From Agromyces mediolanus (GTDB lineage Bacteria > Actinomycetota > Actinomycetes > Actinomycetales > Microbacteriaceae): a stretch of 64,000 nt of DNA. Positions within the stretch are counted from its first letter, which is position 1. Each line of letters starts with the position of its first letter. The stretch covers positions 1,713,608 to 1,777,607 of the forward strand of contig NZ_BMRJ01000001.1 of assembly GCF_014648575.1 (NCBI RefSeq), read 5' to 3'. The translations under genes were made by a program, and so were the position numbers. The notes beneath the pieces are model-generated. The model worked only from the letters and a program-made list of their open reading frames with translations. It was not told the origin of the DNA and searched no databases. Below are positions 42,290-52,418 of the stretch, piece by piece.

Positions 42290-43926
42290 TGCGCCGTCCG
42301 CCCAGCGCCCCGCCGGAGCTCCCCGGCTACCAGTACGTCGACCTGCTCGGCTCGGGCGGGTTCGCCGACGTGTTCCTCTACGAGCAGCGCCTGCCCCGCC
42401 GCCGGGTCGCCGTGAAGGTGCTCGTCGCGGAGGAGCTCTCCCGCGATACCCGGGCGCAGTTCGTCGCCGAGGCGAACCTCATGGCGCAGCTCTCCGCCCA
42501 CCCCTACATCGTCACGATCTTCCACGCCGACGTGGCCGCGGACGGACGCCCGTACTTCGTGATGGAGTACTGCTCCGGCCCGAGCCTGGCCGCCCAGCTC
42601 AAGCGCGAGCCCTTCCAGGTCGACGCGGCGCTGCGCACCGGCATACGGCTCGCGAGCGCCGTCGCGACCGCGCACGCCGCCGGCATCCTGCACCGCGACA
42701 TCAAGCCCGCCAACGTGCTGACGAACGACTACGGCTGGCCGGCGCTGACCGACTTCGGCATCTCCTCCACCCTGGAGGGCGAACTGCCGGTGCACACGAT
42801 GACCTTCCTCGGCGGTGGCGGCGACGGCGGATCGACCGGCGGCGGGCAGTCCGCCATCGGGCTCAGCGTGCCCTGGTCGCCGCCCGAGATGTTCGACGAC
42901 GACCCGCGCCCCGATACGCGGAGCGACGTCTACGCGCTGGCCGCGACCGTGCATACGCTGCTGGCCGGGCGCTCGCCGTTCGAGCTGCCGGGGCGGTCGA
43001 ACGGTTCGCTCGACCTGATCGGTCGCATCGAGCGCGGGGCCATCACGCCGATGGACCGGGACGACGTGCCGCCGAGCCTGCAGAGCGTCCTCCGTCGGGG
43101 TATGGCGGTCCGCCGCGACGATCGGTACGCGAGCGCCGTCGAGTTCGCGCGGGCGCTGCAGCGGGTCGAGCTCGAGCTCGGGTACGCGGCGACGGCGATC
43201 GAGGTGCCGACGCAACTGCTCGCCGCGCCGGCCGAAGCGGAGCCCGAGCCGGACGACGCCGCCGACGCGACCCGCGCCAGGGTCGCCTCCATTCAGGCCC
43301 AGCCTCCAGCACCGGACGCGGACGCGACGCGGGCGCGGGGGCCCGTGACGGTGACGGCCCAGGCCCCGCCGCCCGCTGCTCCGGTGGCGGCCGTCCCGCG
43401 ACCGGCGGAGGAGCAGACGCTCGTGCGGCCCCGTCAGGTGCCCGCCCAGCCGAGCCCGCAGCCGGTCGAGGCCTCGACGCCGGCGGCGAAGGCGACGCCG
43501 CCCGCCGAGCGACGACGCTCGCGCCTCGGACTGATCATCGGCATCGCGGCCACGCTCGTCGTGGTGGCGGCGGTCGGCATCGCGGTGGCCCTGTCGGGGC
43601 AGCTCGCGGGGCCGCCCGAGGCCAGCCGGCCGCCGGTGGCCGACACCGAGGACGCGATCGCCGGTGCGCAGGTGCCGTCGCCCGTGATCGAGCCGGGCGT
43701 GGCCTCGGCCGACGGCACCTCGGTCACGTTCCGCGTCTCGCATAAGGATGCCGCGGACGGGGACCGGTACCGCTGGGCGCCGGCGGACGGCTCGGGGACG
43801 ACGGCGGTGGCCGACGGCCCAGAGATCGTCGTGGCGCCGGTGGCGCCGGGGCAGAACGTCTGCATCGACGTGCAGGTGCAGCGGGGGAGCAAGACGAGCG
43901 AGCGCGTGCGGGGGTGCACACCATGA
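42289..43926 (+). CDS. membrane Ser/Thr protein kinase (PknA/B-like)
   Basis: A 545-residue eukaryotic-like kinase. Gly loop G-S-G-G-F-A-D-V (21-28), Lys43, H-R-D-I-K-P-A-N with Asp137, and D-F-G from Asp155. The activation loop is long and Gly-rich, and the A-P-E motif reads P-P-E. A Pro/Ala-rich linker (about 305-410) leads to one membrane span (about 414-436) and a 100-residue outer domain that ends in a Cys pair rather than PASTA repeats. The start overlaps the FHA stop (TGATG). Confidence 0.92.
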
Positions 43927-44642
43927 GGCCGTTGCGGATCGAGTTCTGCGGGGAGTGGTACACGGTCGAGGAGGGCGTGCCCTTCGGCATCGGCCGGGAG
44001 GCGGACCTCGTGATCGACGAGAACCCGTACCTGCACCGGGTGTTCCTGACGCTCCGGGCGGAGTACGGGCTGTGGTGGCTCGACAACGTCGGTCAGCTGC
44101 TGTCCGCGACCGTGTCGGACGCGACGGGGAGCGTGCAGGCGTGGCTCGCGCCGGGGGCCCGCCTGCCGATCGTCTTCCAGACGATGCACGTCATGTTCAG
44201 CGCCGGATCGACCGCCTACGACTTCACGGTGCACGCGGAGGACGACTTCTACAACACTTCGCTGACCGCCGAGATCTCCACCGCGGGCACGACCATCATG
44301 CCGGTGACGCTGACGCCGAGCCAGCGGCTCCTGGTGCTCGCGCTGTCCGAGCAGGTGCTCGTGCAGCCCGCGGGCCGGGCGACCGTGCCGAGCTCGGCCG
44401 AGGCGGCCGAACGGATCGGCTGGAGCATGACGACCTTCAACCGCAAGCTCGACAACGTGTGCGAGAAGCTCGACAAGATCGGCGTGGAGGGGCTCCGCGG
44501 CGGCCGGGGCAAGCTCGCGACGAACCGTCGCGCGCGCCTGGTCGAGTACGCGGTGGCCACCCGGCTCGTGAGCGCCGACGAACTCCCCTTGCTCGATCGG
44601 GCGCGCGAGGAGTCGGACGGCGCGCGGGCCGCGGAGGCCTGA
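43923..44642 (+). CDS. FHA-like domain protein with C-terminal helix-turn-helix
   Basis: A 239-residue protein. Residues 1-115 resemble a degenerate FHA domain (F-G-I-G-R-E-A-D-L-V-I, then L-H-R-V-F). Residues about 130-210 form a helical DNA-binding-like region (L-T-P-S-Q-R-L-L-V-L-A-L, S-A-E-A-A-E-R-I-G-W-S, M-T-T-F-N-R-K-L-D-N-V). It may be a phosphorylation-responsive regulator of the giant surface protein gene that follows. The ATG 43923 overlaps the kinase stop. The HTH assignment is by pattern only. Confidence 0.72.
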   Translation: MRPLRIEFCGEWYTVEEGVPFGIGREADLVIDENPYLHRVFLTLRAEYGLWWLDNVGQLLSATVSDATGSVQAWLAPGARLPIVFQTMHVMFSAGSTAYDFTVHAEDDFYNTSLTAEISTAGTTIMPVTLTPSQRLLVLALSEQVLVQPAGRATVPSSAEAAERIGWSMTTFNRKLDNVCEKLDKIGVEGLRGGRGKLATNRRARLVEYAVATRLVSADELPLLDRAREESDGARAAEA

Positions 44643-44667
44643 GCCGAGCCTCAGGTCGACGGGGCAT

Positions 44668-44712
44668 GGGGAGTCCTCCCCGTTTGGGGGGCCCCTCCCT
44701 GCGTGTTAGGTT
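44668..44712 (+). promoter_or_regulatory. promoter and palindromic site before the giant surface-protein gene
   Basis: TTGGGG (44684-44689) and TAGGTT (44707-44712) are spaced by 17 bases. Immediately upstream GGGGAG-TC-CTCCCC (44668-44681) is a perfect palindrome. A CCTGAG/CTCAGG hairpin (44638-44655) ends the preceding gene. The leader to ATG 44793 is about 75 bases and contains GAGGGGGGAG. Confidence 0.55.
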
Positions 44713-44792
44713 GATGCGCGGCCCGGCACGCTCCGTCTGAGGAGACCGGGCCTTCGACGACGACCCGACGACGGCACCGAGGGGGGAGCGCT

Positions 44793-47700
44793 ATGGGGTT
44801 CTTCGGCGCCCGCCGCCGCACGATCGCCACGGCGACCGCGCTCGCGGTCCTCGCAGGCGTGCCGGTCGGATTCGCGGTCCTCCATCAGGGCTTTCCCGTG
44901 ACCGATCCCGACCTCCGAGTGCGCGAGGTCTGGGTGACGAACGCCGAGGAGCTCCAGATCGGCCGGCTCAATCGGCAGATCGACGAGCTCGATGCCGCCG
45001 TCGCCACGGCCGCGAGCGAGACCGACGTGCTCCAGCACGGTCTCGACGCCTTCGCCTACGACCCCTCCGTCGGATCGCTCGAGCGGATCGACCCCGCGTT
45101 CACGACGCTCGTGGAGCGGATCGATGTTCCGCCCGCGTCGACCGTGGCCTACGGCGGCGACGTTCTCGCGGTGCTGTCGCCGAAGGGCGAGCTCTGGGCC
45201 GTCCCGGCCGGCGGGACGCTGTCCTTCGACTGGCGGGGCACCGAACCGCTCGCCGAGCTCGGCGCCGGCGCCGACGTCGCGGTGAGCGAGCGGGGCACGA
45301 TCTTCGCCAGCGACCCGAAGGCCGGCGAGCTGCTCTCGATCGAGCGCGGTTCCGAGACGCCCGCCGTGCGGGAGATCGGCGAGCTCGGCGACCACGAACT
45401 CGCCGCCGTCGGCGAACGGGCCGTCGTCCTCGAGCGCGAGCGCGGCGAACTCATCGTCGACGGTCGTCGGATCGAGCTGCCCGAGGGAGCGTTGCGCTTG
45501 CAGCAGTCGGGCCCCGAGGCATCCGAGGCGGTCATCGCGACGGACGATGCCCTGCTGTTCGCGCCGCTCGGCGGCGGTGAGGTGCGCGAGGTGGCGCGCG
45601 AGGGCGCGCCCGCCACCGAGAAGCTCTCGAGCGTCGCGGCGCCGGTCCGCGTCGGCAGCTGCGTGCACGGCGCCTGGGCGGAGTCCGGTCGGTACCTCGC
45701 CGTCTGCGACGGCGAGAAGCCGCGCGGCGTCGACCTCGAGCAGTCCACGGCGGGCGGCCGGCTCGAGTTCCGGGTGAACCGCGACGTCGTGGTGCTGAAC
45801 AACCTCGCGAACGGCGACGCCTGGCTGCTCGACTCCGAGCTCCGGCTCGTCGACAACTGGGAAGAGGTGACGCCGCCCGAAGAGACCGACGAGCTCGAGG
45901 GCGACGAGAAGAGCGCCCAGCAGACCTTCGAGGACACGCTCGCCGAGCGGACCGAGCAGAACCGCCCGCCCGTCGCGCGCGACGACGACTTCGGCGTCCG
46001 ACCGGGTCGCACCACCATCGTCGACGTGCTCGCGAACGACACCGACCCCGACGGCGACGTCCTCACGGTCGCGCGCACGAGCGAGATCGCCGAGGCCGCG
46101 GGCCGGCTCGACCTCATCGACGGCGGTCGCGCGCTCCAGTTCACGCCCGTGGAGGGCGCCGCGGGCACGGTCAGCTTCCGGTACACCGCCGACGACGGGC
46201 GCGGCGGCGTCGCCGAGGCGAACGTGAACCTGCGCATCGTCCCCGACAGTGAGAACCAGCCGCCCGCTCCGCTCCGGAACGGCGCCACGAGCGTCGAGCA
46301 GGGCCAGCAGATCTCCTACAACCTGCTCGCGGACTGGACCGATCCCGACGGCGACGACCTCTTCCTCGTCGACGCATCACCGACGAGCGGCGACGTCGTC
46401 CGCGCCAGCCCGGACGGCTTCGTGACCTTCGAGCACAAGTCCGCCGAGCTCGGGCTCAAGGAGGTCGCCTACACGGTCTCCGACGGGCGCACCGCCTCGA
46501 CGGGGAAGTTCACCGTGGACGTGAAACCGGCGGGCGAGCTGAACCCCATCGGCACACCCGATTTCGCGCAGGCCTTCGTGGGCGAGAACGTGCTGATCGA
46601 ACCCCTGCTCAACGACCTCTCGCCCTCCGGCGCACCGGTCGAGCTGCTCGGCGTCCCCGAGCCGCCGGAGCGGGCGACGGTCACCCCGAACCCCGAGCGC
46701 GGCACGATCGCGTTCTCGAGCAACACGCCGGGGGAGTACGTCTTCCTGTACGACCTCGGCGCCGGCGCGAACGTGAGCGTCGGGCTCATCCGGGTGCAGG
46801 TCGTCGAGCCGCCGGCCGACGCGCCGCCGCCGATCGCCGTCAAGGACACGGCCTATCTGCGCCCCGGGGAGCCGACCTCGGTGTCGGTGCTCGCGAACGA
46901 CGTCTCGCCGTCGGGCCGGGTGCTCGCGGTGCAGTCGATCGACGACTCCGGCACCGACGACCTCGTCTCGGTCGAGCTCCTCACGAACACCGTCGCCCGG
47001 GTGAGCGCCTCCGAGGCGCTGGACCGCCAGCTGCAGTTCTCCTACACCGTCTCCGACGGGGTCAACACGGCGACGTCGACGGTGACCGTCGTGCCGGTGC
47101 CGCCCCTCGTGAAGCACCAGCCGCCGGTCGCGCTCGACGACTCCGCGATCGTCCGGGCCGGCGACATCGTCACCGTGCCCGTGCTGGCCAACGACTACCA
47201 CCCGGATGCCGCGCCGCTGCACCTCGATCCCGAGCTCGACCTCAGCGGTGCGCCGGGAGTCCTCGCGTTCACCGACGGCGAGCAGCTGCGTTTCCAGGCG
47301 CCGCGCGAGGCCGGCGTGCACACCGTCGTGTACACGATCACCGACGACTACGAGCAGATCGCCCGTGCGACGGTCACGTTCACCGTGGTCGGCACGGACG
47401 CCGAGAACCGCGCCCCGCTGCCGACGCCGCTCACCTCCCGCACCTTCGCGGGCTCGGCGGTGACGATCGACGTTCCGCTCGACGGCATCGACCCCGACGG
47501 CGACTCCGTCGTCCTGACCGGGATCGACCAGGCGCCCGCGCTCGGGCGGATCCTCGAGCGCACCAGCACCTCCTTCACGTACCAGGCCTTCGCGGGCGGC
47601 AGCGGCACCGACGAGTTCCGCTACGTGCTGCAGGACACGAAGGGCGAACAGGCCGTCGGCACGATCCGGATCGGGGTCATCCCGCGTCCCGAGGTGCAGG

Positions 47701-50114
47701 CGCCGCCGAACGCCGTCGACGATGCGATCGAGATGAAGCCGGGCCGGACGGTCGGCGTCGACGTGCTGCTGAACGACTCCGATCCGAGCGGGTACAGCCT
47801 GCACGTCGCCGAGCTGCCCGAGATCGACGAGGGCATCGAGGCCGAGATCCGCGACCGGCGCCGGATCGTGGTCACCGCCCCGGAGGGCGAGGGCGCCTAC
47901 ACGATCCGCTACGCGATCTCGAACGGCCACGGCGGCACCGACACCGCGTTCCTGCAGCTCGCGGTCAGCGAGGACGCCGTCATCGACCCGCCGACCGCGG
48001 AAGACCAGGTGCTCGAGCCCGAGCGGCTCGTCGCGGGCGAGGACGCCGTCGTCGATCCGCTGAAGGACGCGACCAACCCGGGCGGCCTGGTCGAGGACCT
48101 CGTCGTCTCAGTCGAGGGCCCGAACGCGAACCGCGCCGAGGTCGCCGCCGACGGCACGATCTCCGTCCGGCCCGGCCGCGAGCGCTACGCGGTCGCGTTC
48201 CGGCTCACGAACGAGCTCGACGAGCTGTCGGCGATGGCCTTCGTCATCGTGCCGCCCGTGCCGGACGGCGACGCGGTGCCCGAGGAGACGCAGCGGCCGA
48301 AGACGCCGGAGGAGATCGCCGCGGAGGAGCGCGCGAAGTTCCCCGCGCCGTACCTGAAGAACCTCGGCGAGATCGTCGTGCCGATGAACGGCAGCATCGA
48401 GTGGAGCGTCTCCCAGCTCGTCGAGGTGCCGTCGGGCCAGCCCGCGACCGTGCTCTCCGCCTCCGCGACGAACTCGCGCTCCGACGTCATGCAGAGCGGC
48501 ACCGAGCTGCGGTTCCAGCCGGCCACCGATTATCGCGGTCCCGCGACCGTCACCTTCGAGGTCACCGACGGCAAGGGGGCCGACGACCCGGTGGGCCGCC
48601 GCGCCATCCTGAGCTTCCCGGTGACCGTCGGCGATCCCGGCTTCAACGACGTCGCGCCGACCTTCACGCCGCGGAACGAGACGATCGAGGCCGGCGAGGC
48701 GCCGCTCGAGATCGACCTGCGCCAGATGACCGATCAGCCGAACCCCGACAACATCGCGAAGGTGAGCTACACGGGGCTCAGCGGGCAGACCCAGGAGATC
48801 CAGGCCGAGATCGTCGACGGTGCGACCCTCCGGATGCAGGCGCCGCTGGGCGTGCAGCCGGGCGCATCGACGAGGCTCTCCTTCCAGCTCGGCTTCAACG
48901 AGTTCACGGTGCCCGGCTACGTCGACGTGAAGGTGGTCTCCTCGACGCGGGCGAAGCCGCGCGCGGTGGCCGACCCCAACACCGGCGAGCTCGAGGTGCA
49001 GCGCGGCGGCTCGGTCACCGTCCCGGTGCTCGAGAACGACTTCAACCCCTTCGCGCAGGACGGCGTGCCGCTCCGCGTCGTCGCCGCCGAAGTCGTGAGC
49101 GTGGGCGCGAACGCGACGGCGAGCTTCACCCCGGAGGACGTCACGATCCGCACCGGCTCCGCGTTCACCGGCACGGTCACGGTGAACTACCGCATCGAGG
49201 ACGGCACGAAGGACCCGAGCCGGCAGGCGCAGGGCCAGGTGACCGTCGTCGTCCGCGACGTGCCGGATGCCCCGGGCGCCCCGGCGATCGTCAGCGGCGG
49301 TGACGGCCGGGCGACCATCAAGTGGAGCGCGCCGGCGAACAACAACGCCGCCATCACCGGCTACGAGGTGCTCGGAGCGGGCGGGACCCGTGCGTTCGGC
49401 GCGGACGCCGCGGGCAAGAACCAGGTGATCGACGGGCTCACGAACGGCCGGGCGTACACCTTCCAGGTGCGGGCGATCAACAAGATGGGCGACGGCGACT
49501 ACTCCAACGCCTCCGCCTCGGTGACCCCGTGGGGCACGCCGAGCGCACCGACGAGCGTGCGGGTGACCGCCGACGGCAACGCCCCGACGACGGTCCGCGC
49601 GAGCTGGAACGCCCCGACGGAGGACGGCGGTGGCCAGCTCAGGTACCAGGTGCGCTTCGACGGCGGCGGCTGGCAGGACGTGCCGGCCCGGGCGGCGAGC
49701 TTCCCGAACCAGGGCGCGGGCACGCACACCGTCGAGGTGCGCGCGGTGAACGGCGGCAACAACGCCGGACCGGGCGCTTCCGACCGGGTGACCGTGAACA
49801 ACCCGCCCCCGCCGTCGCCGAGCGCCTCGGTCTACAAGGGCGGCGACAGCGGCTGCTGCCGCTACGTCGCGGGCCGGTACTCCGACTTCACCCCGGGCTC
49901 GTACACGGTCACCGTGGAGTACAAGCACTGGAGCACGAGCGCCGGCTGGACCTCGATGTCGCCGATGAACGTGAACCTCGGCACCGGCGGCACCTTCCAG
50001 ACGCTGAGCTACCTGGGCGAGGTGAACCCGGCGGAGTTCCCGGCCGTGCGCATCCGCTTCCAGGGGCCGGGCGGCACCTTCTACAGCAGCGTCGCGAACT
50101 GGGGCGCACTCTGA
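44793..50114 (+). CDS. giant Ig-like/fibronectin III surface protein
   Basis: A 1773-residue protein. Residues about 8-30 form an N-terminal signal anchor. About 60-350 is a beta-rich, propeller-like region. About 390-1480 holds roughly ten cadherin/Ig-like repeats of 90-110 residues, marked by V-L-A-N-D-x-D-P-D-G-D type motifs that would bind calcium. Two fibronectin III domains follow (about 1490-1580 and 1580-1675) and then a 95-residue C-terminal module with G-C-C-R-Y. No LPxTG or second anchor is seen. It is the likely effector of the locus: a long adhesin or wall-spanning scaffold. Confidence 0.85.
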   Translation: MGFFGARRRTIATATALAVLAGVPVGFAVLHQGFPVTDPDLRVREVWVTNAEELQIGRLNRQIDELDAAVATAASETDVLQHGLDAFAYDPSVGSLERIDPAFTTLVERIDVPPASTVAYGGDVLAVLSPKGELWAVPAGGTLSFDWRGTEPLAELGAGADVAVSERGTIFASDPKAGELLSIERGSETPAVREIGELGDHELAAVGERAVVLERERGELIVDGRRIELPEGALRLQQSGPEASEAVIATDDALLFAPLGGGEVREVAREGAPATEKLSSVAAPVRVGSCVHGAWAESGRYLAVCDGEKPRGVDLEQSTAGGRLEFRVNRDVVVLNNLANGDAWLLDSELRLVDNWEEVTPPEETDELEGDEKSAQQTFEDTLAERTEQNRPPVARDDDFGVRPGRTTIVDVLANDTDPDGDVLTVARTSEIAEAAGRLDLIDGGRALQFTPVEGAAGTVSFRYTADDGRGGVAEANVNLRIVPDSENQPPAPLRNGATSVEQGQQISYNLLADWTDPDGDDLFLVDASPTSGDVVRASPDGFVTFEHKSAELGLKEVAYTVSDGRTASTGKFTVDVKPAGELNPIGTPDFAQAFVGENVLIEPLLNDLSPSGAPVELLGVPEPPERATVTPNPERGTIAFSSNTPGEYVFLYDLGAGANVSVGLIRVQVVEPPADAPPPIAVKDTAYLRPGEPTSVSVLANDVSPSGRVLAVQSIDDSGTDDLVSVELLTNTVARVSASEALDRQLQFSYTVSDGVNTATSTVTVVPVPPLVKHQPPVALDDSAIVRAGDIVTVPVLANDYHPDAAPLHLDPELDLSGAPGVLAFTDGEQLRFQAPREAGVHTVVYTITDDYEQIARATVTFTVVGTDAENRAPLPTPLTSRTFAGSAVTIDVPLDGIDPDGDSVVLTGIDQAPALGRILERTSTSFTYQAFAGGSGTDEFRYVLQDTKGEQAVGTIRIGVIPRPEVQAPPNAVDDAIEMKPGRTVGVDVLLNDSDPSGYSLHVAELPEIDEGIEAEIRDRRRIVVTAPEGEGAYTIRYAISNGHGGTDTAFLQLAVSEDAVIDPPTAEDQVLEPERLVAGEDAVVDPLKDATNPGGLVEDLVVSVEGPNANRAEVAADGTISVRPGRERYAVAFRLTNELDELSAMAFVIVPPVPDGDAVPEETQRPKTPEEIAAEERAKFPAPYLKNLGEIVVPMNGSIEWSVSQLVEVPSGQPATVLSASATNSRSDVMQSGTELRFQPATDYRGPATVTFEVTDGKGADDPVGRRAILSFPVTVGDPGFNDVAPTFTPRNETIEAGEAPLEIDLRQMTDQPNPDNIAKVSYTGLSGQTQEIQAEIVDGATLRMQAPLGVQPGASTRLSFQLGFNEFTVPGYVDVKVVSSTRAKPRAVADPNTGELEVQRGGSVTVPVLENDFNPFAQDGVPLRVVAAEVVSVGANATASFTPEDVTIRTGSAFTGTVTVNYRIEDGTKDPSRQAQGQVTVVVRDVPDAPGAPAIVSGGDGRATIKWSAPANNNAAITGYEVLGAGGTRAFGADAAGKNQVIDGLTNGRAYTFQVRAINKMGDGDYSNASASVTPWGTPSAPTSVRVTADGNAPTTVRASWNAPTEDGGGQLRYQVRFDGGGWQDVPARAASFPNQGAGTHTVEVRAVNGGNNAGPGASDRVTVNNPPPPSPSASVYKGGDSGCCRYVAGRYSDFTPGSYTVTVEYKHWSTSAGWTSMSPMNVNLGTGGTFQTLSYLGEVNPAEFPAVRIRFQGPGGTFYSSVANWGAL

Positions 50115-50142
50115 TGATTTCGACCGTGGAGGAACGAACGAC

Positions 50143-51111
50143 ATGGCAGTGACGCAGGAGCAGGCGGAGTGGTTCCGCGACGCCTTCGGGCGCCTGGTCG
50201 AGAACATCGACCGGGCTATCCTGGGCAAGCGCGACATCATCGCGCTCGTGCTGACCGCGATGCTCTCCGAGGGGCACGTGCTGCTCGAGGACGTGCCGGG
50301 CACCGGCAAGACCGTGCTCGCGAAGGCGCTCGCGAACACGCTCGACGGCACGAACTCGCGCATCCAGTTCACGCCCGATCTGCTGCCCTCCGACGTCACG
50401 GGCGTCACGATCTTCGACCAGACGAAGGGGCGCTTCGAGTTCCACCGCGGTCCGATCTTCGCCTCGGTCGTGCTCGCGGACGAGATCAACCGGGCCAGCC
50501 CGAAGACGCAGTCCGCGCTGCTCGAGGTGATGGAGGAGGGCCGCGTCACCGTCGACGGCGTCGGGTACGAGGTCGAGCGGCCCTTCATGGTCATCGCCAC
50601 GCAGAACCCGGTCGAGCAGGCGGGCACCTACGCCCTCCCCGAGGCGCAGCTCGACCGCTTCCTCATCAAGACCTCGCTCGGCTATCCCGATCACGCCGCG
50701 GCCGTCGCCGTGCTGCTCGACTCGGCGAACCGGGCCCGCGCCGACGGCATCACGCCGATCATCGCCGCGAGCTCGATCTCCGCGATGGCGGCGCTGGCCG
50801 CCGAGGTGTACGTCGACGAGTCGGTCGTGTCCTACCTGAACGAGGTCGTCACGGCGACGCGGGAGCACCCGGATGCCGCGCTCGGCGTCAGCATGCGCGG
50901 CGCCCTCGCGCTCGCCCGCGCGGCGAAGACCTGGGCGATCGCGCAGGGGCGCGGCTACGTCACCCCGGACGACATCCGCGAGCTCGCGGTGCCCGTGCTC
51001 GCGCACCGCATCATCGTCGACCCCGAGGCGGAGTTCACCGGCGTGACCGCGAACGACATCGTCGCCCGCGCGCTGGCGGACGTGGCCCCGCCCGCCTACC
51101 GGGCGGCATGA
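50143..51111 (+). CDS. MoxR family AAA+ ATPase
   Basis: A 322-residue ATPase with Walker A in D-V-P-G-T-G-K-T, Walker B V-L-A-D-E-I-N-R-A and sensor N in A-T-Q-N-P-V-E, all typical of MoxR. MoxR proteins act as chaperone-like factors for partner proteins encoded next door, usually DUF58/VWA proteins. ATG 50143 follows GGAGGAACG. The end overlaps the DUF58 gene by 4 bases. Confidence 0.92.
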   Translation: MAVTQEQAEWFRDAFGRLVENIDRAILGKRDIIALVLTAMLSEGHVLLEDVPGTGKTVLAKALANTLDGTNSRIQFTPDLLPSDVTGVTIFDQTKGRFEFHRGPIFASVVLADEINRASPKTQSALLEVMEEGRVTVDGVGYEVERPFMVIATQNPVEQAGTYALPEAQLDRFLIKTSLGYPDHAAAVAVLLDSANRARADGITPIIAASSISAMAALAAEVYVDESVVSYLNEVVTATREHPDAALGVSMRGALALARAAKTWAIAQGRGYVTPDDIRELAVPVLAHRIIVDPEAEFTGVTANDIVARALADVAPPAYRAA

Positions 51112-52418
51112 CGGGCGACGCCGGCACCGCGCCGCAGCCCTCGCAGTCCCGACTGGCCTTCCAGGCCGTCGGGCGCTCGCTCGCGCGCACGGGCGGGGAG
51201 CTCGGCACGCGGATCGCGGGGGCCTGGCGCGCGGTCGCGGCGTTCGCGCGGCCGGCGACGAGCCTCGTCTCGACGACCGGATGGCTCGTGCTCGTCGCGG
51301 CGCTCGTGTCCGCCCTCGTCGCCGTCGTCTTCGACTGGGTGGAGTTCGCGTTCCTCGCGGCCACCCTCGCCGGCGCGCTCCTGCTCGCCGTGCCCTTCGT
51401 GTTCGGTCGACTGCGCTATCGCGTCGGCGTCGAGCTCGAGCCGCGACGCGTCGTCGCCGGGGAACGCGCGCTGGGCCGGCTCGGCGTCGTGAACGACGGC
51501 ACCGCGAAGTCGGTCTCCTCCCGGATCGAGCTGCCGGTGGGTGCGGGCTCGGCGGTGTTCCGCATCCCCTCGCTGGAGCCGCGCGCCGGGCACGAGGAGC
51601 TCTTCGCGGTGCCGACCAATCGCCGCGCCGTGATCGTCGCCGGCCCGGCGATCTCCGTCCGGGGCGACGAGCTCGGCCTGCTCCGCCGCACCGTGCGCTG
51701 GAACGACCCGGTCGAGCTCTTCGTGCACCCGGTCACCGCCAGGCTCCGGCCCTCGGCGGCGGGCCTCGTCCGCGACCTCGAGGGCGAAGTCACGAAGGTC
51801 ATCACCGACCACGACCTCTCGTTCCACGCCCTCCGCGCGTATGAGCCCGGGGATCCGCTGCGGAACGTGCACTGGCGCAGCTCGGCCCGCACGGGCCGGC
51901 TGATGGTGCGCCAGTACGAGGAGACCCGACGCTCCGAACTCGTCCTGCTGCAGTCGACCGAGGAATCGCACTACGACGACGAGGCGGAGTTCGAGCTCGG
52001 GGTCTCGGTGTTCGCGTCGATCGCCGTGCAGCTGATCAAGGACGCCACGAAGACGGTCTGCGCCACCGAGCGGATGCGGCTGCGTACGACGAGCACGACG
52101 AGCCTGCTCGACGACAGCTGCCGCATCCAGCCCTACGCCCGCCGCGGCGGTCCGGCGCTCGGCGGACTGCGCGAACTGGTCCGGGACCGCATCCGCCTGG
52201 CGCCCGCCGCGAGCGTCGTGGTGCTCGTCACGGGCGGCGCCCAGCCGCTCAGCGAGGTGCGCGCCGTGCAGACGGTGCTGCCGCCGGAGATGCCGCTCGT
52301 CGCGATCCGGGTGCAGCGCGGCGCCGAGTCGCGCATCGCGAAGGTCGGCCGGAGCACGGTCGCCACGATCGGCGATCTCGGCGAGCTCGCCGCGGTGATG
52401 CGGAGGGTCCGGCCATGA
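51108..52418 (+). CDS. DUF58 domain protein
   Basis: A 436-residue membrane-associated protein: two spans at about residues 60-105, a beta-rich domain, then the DUF58 core with Y-E-P-G-D-P-L-R-N-V-H-W-R-S-S-A-R, L-M-V-R-Q-Y-E and a following VWA-like half. DUF58 proteins are the standard partners of MoxR ATPases. Both ends overlap neighbours by 4 bases, linking it to the transglutaminase-like gene. Confidence 0.9.
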   Translation: MTGDAGTAPQPSQSRLAFQAVGRSLARTGGELGTRIAGAWRAVAAFARPATSLVSTTGWLVLVAALVSALVAVVFDWVEFAFLAATLAGALLLAVPFVFGRLRYRVGVELEPRRVVAGERALGRLGVVNDGTAKSVSSRIELPVGAGSAVFRIPSLEPRAGHEELFAVPTNRRAVIVAGPAISVRGDELGLLRRTVRWNDPVELFVHPVTARLRPSAAGLVRDLEGEVTKVITDHDLSFHALRAYEPGDPLRNVHWRSSARTGRLMVRQYEETRRSELVLLQSTEESHYDDEAEFELGVSVFASIAVQLIKDATKTVCATERMRLRTTSTTSLLDDSCRIQPYARRGGPALGGLRELVRDRIRLAPAASVVVLVTGGAQPLSEVRAVQTVLPPEMPLVAIRVQRGAESRIAKVGRSTVATIGDLGELAAVMRRVRP

